NCBI GenBank assembly: GCA_017610225.1
Contig: JAFCCM010000093.1
Span: 1 to 5,800, forward strand
Direction of reading: 5' to 3'
From: Candidatus Aenigmatarchaeota archaeon
GTDB taxonomy: Archaea > Aenigmatarchaeota > Aenigmatarchaeia > CG10238-14
Length of the DNA: 5,800 nt
Part shown: in pieces, positions 5,520 through 5,800 of the stretch
Layout: each line of letters starts with the position of its first letter
How positions within the stretch are numbered: the stretch's first letter is position 1
Notes under the pieces: model-generated
The model's database searches: none
Seen by the model: only the letters and a program-made list of their open reading frames with translations
What the model was told of the DNA's origin: nothing
Program-made: the position numbers and the translations under genes

Positions 5520-5800
5520 TTATTCTTTACGATTTACGCCAGCTTCTTTCTCCATTTTCGCTAAACGGGTATAATAATCAGGGATCTCTTCTAAATGATC
5601 CCATGCTATTTTTTCTGACATAATCGGACAGGTTGTATGTTCCATTTCAACTTTAATACCCATATCAATTTGTGCCTGATCATAGTTATTATTTTTTCCT
5701 TTTGAATTACCCTCACTAAGGAAAGAACTTAAAATGGCATATATATGATTTTCAAATTCATGTTCATTGATTCCCATTTCATTTGCAAATTTATGAACAT
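5520..5800 (-). CDS. DUF5661-like small phage protein, 5' end beyond the window
   Basis: The C-terminal part has the recognisable layout MGIKVEMEHT (39-48 from the Met at 5777), then an EKIAWDHLEEIPDYYTRLAKME stretch. It matches what I recall of DUF5661, small proteins found in phages and some bacteria, where an acidic 'E-x-E-H' segment is followed by a conserved 'A-x-x-H-L-x-E-x-P-D-Y-Y' helix. The biochemical role is unknown. The E-x-E-H and later His could bind a metal, which is speculation. The first Met inside the window (5777) has no ribosome binding site, and the frame stays open to the edge with VHKFANE before it, so the true start is probably to the right of the window. It ends 11 nt before the 159-aa gene, whose binding site abuts this stop codon, consistent with co-transcription. 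Confidence 0.75.
   Translation of the reverse strand, partial: VHKFANEMGINEHEFENHIYAILSSFLSEGNSKGKNNNYDQAQIDMGIKVEMEHTTCPIMSEKIAWDHLEEIPDYYTRLAKMEKEAGVNRKE

Noticed and set aside
5775..5777. ATG at 5777 as the true start of the DUF5661-like gene
   Set aside because: No Shine-Dalgarno sequence precedes it, and the frame is open to the window edge with plausible family-like residues (VHKFANE).

Overview
The window looks like part of the nucleotide-metabolism region of a tailed bacteriophage or prophage. The likely host is a low-GC Gram-positive bacterium (Bacillota). Evidence: the DNA is A/T-rich, every credible gene lies on the minus strand, genes are packed with ATGA overlaps or 11-13 nt gaps, and most starts follow a strong AAGGAG-type ribosome binding site, often overlapping the previous stop codon. 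Small phage-type conserved proteins surround a ribonucleotide reductase carrying an intein. No structural phage gene, integrase or tRNA is visible, so the phage/prophage assignment is inference.

Layout in the direction of transcription (right to left): (1) the 3' part of a DUF5661-like small protein, running off the right edge; (2) a lysine-rich, very A/T-rich 159-aa protein that may have an ADP-ribosyltransferase-like fold; (3) a 65-nt gap, the only real intergenic space, holding an imperfect palindrome that resembles a Gram-positive LexA box; (4) a 290-aa protein of the queuosine-salvage (Qng1/DUF2419) type; (5) an adenosylcobalamin-dependent class II ribonucleotide reductase (NrdJ), interrupted in its active site by a 439-aa intein with an HNH endonuclease; (6) a short phosphoribosyltransferase; (7) a 134-aa conserved phage-type protein of unknown function; (8) a 66-aa protein with four cysteines; (9) the first nine codons of another gene at the left edge.

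Genes 4 to 9 look like one translationally coupled unit. NrdJ makes deoxynucleotides for phage replication without oxygen or a small radical subunit. The phosphoribosyltransferase and the Qng1-like enzyme both handle base-ribose bonds, so the block as a whole suggests nucleotide supply and base or nucleoside salvage, with DNA base modification as an untested alternative. The most notable item is the intein. It sits immediately before the radical-bearing catalytic cysteine, ends in Leu-Gln instead of the usual His-Asn, and carries an HNH nuclease, a zinc-finger-like module and two degenerate copies of a repeat instead of a LAGLIDADG nuclease.
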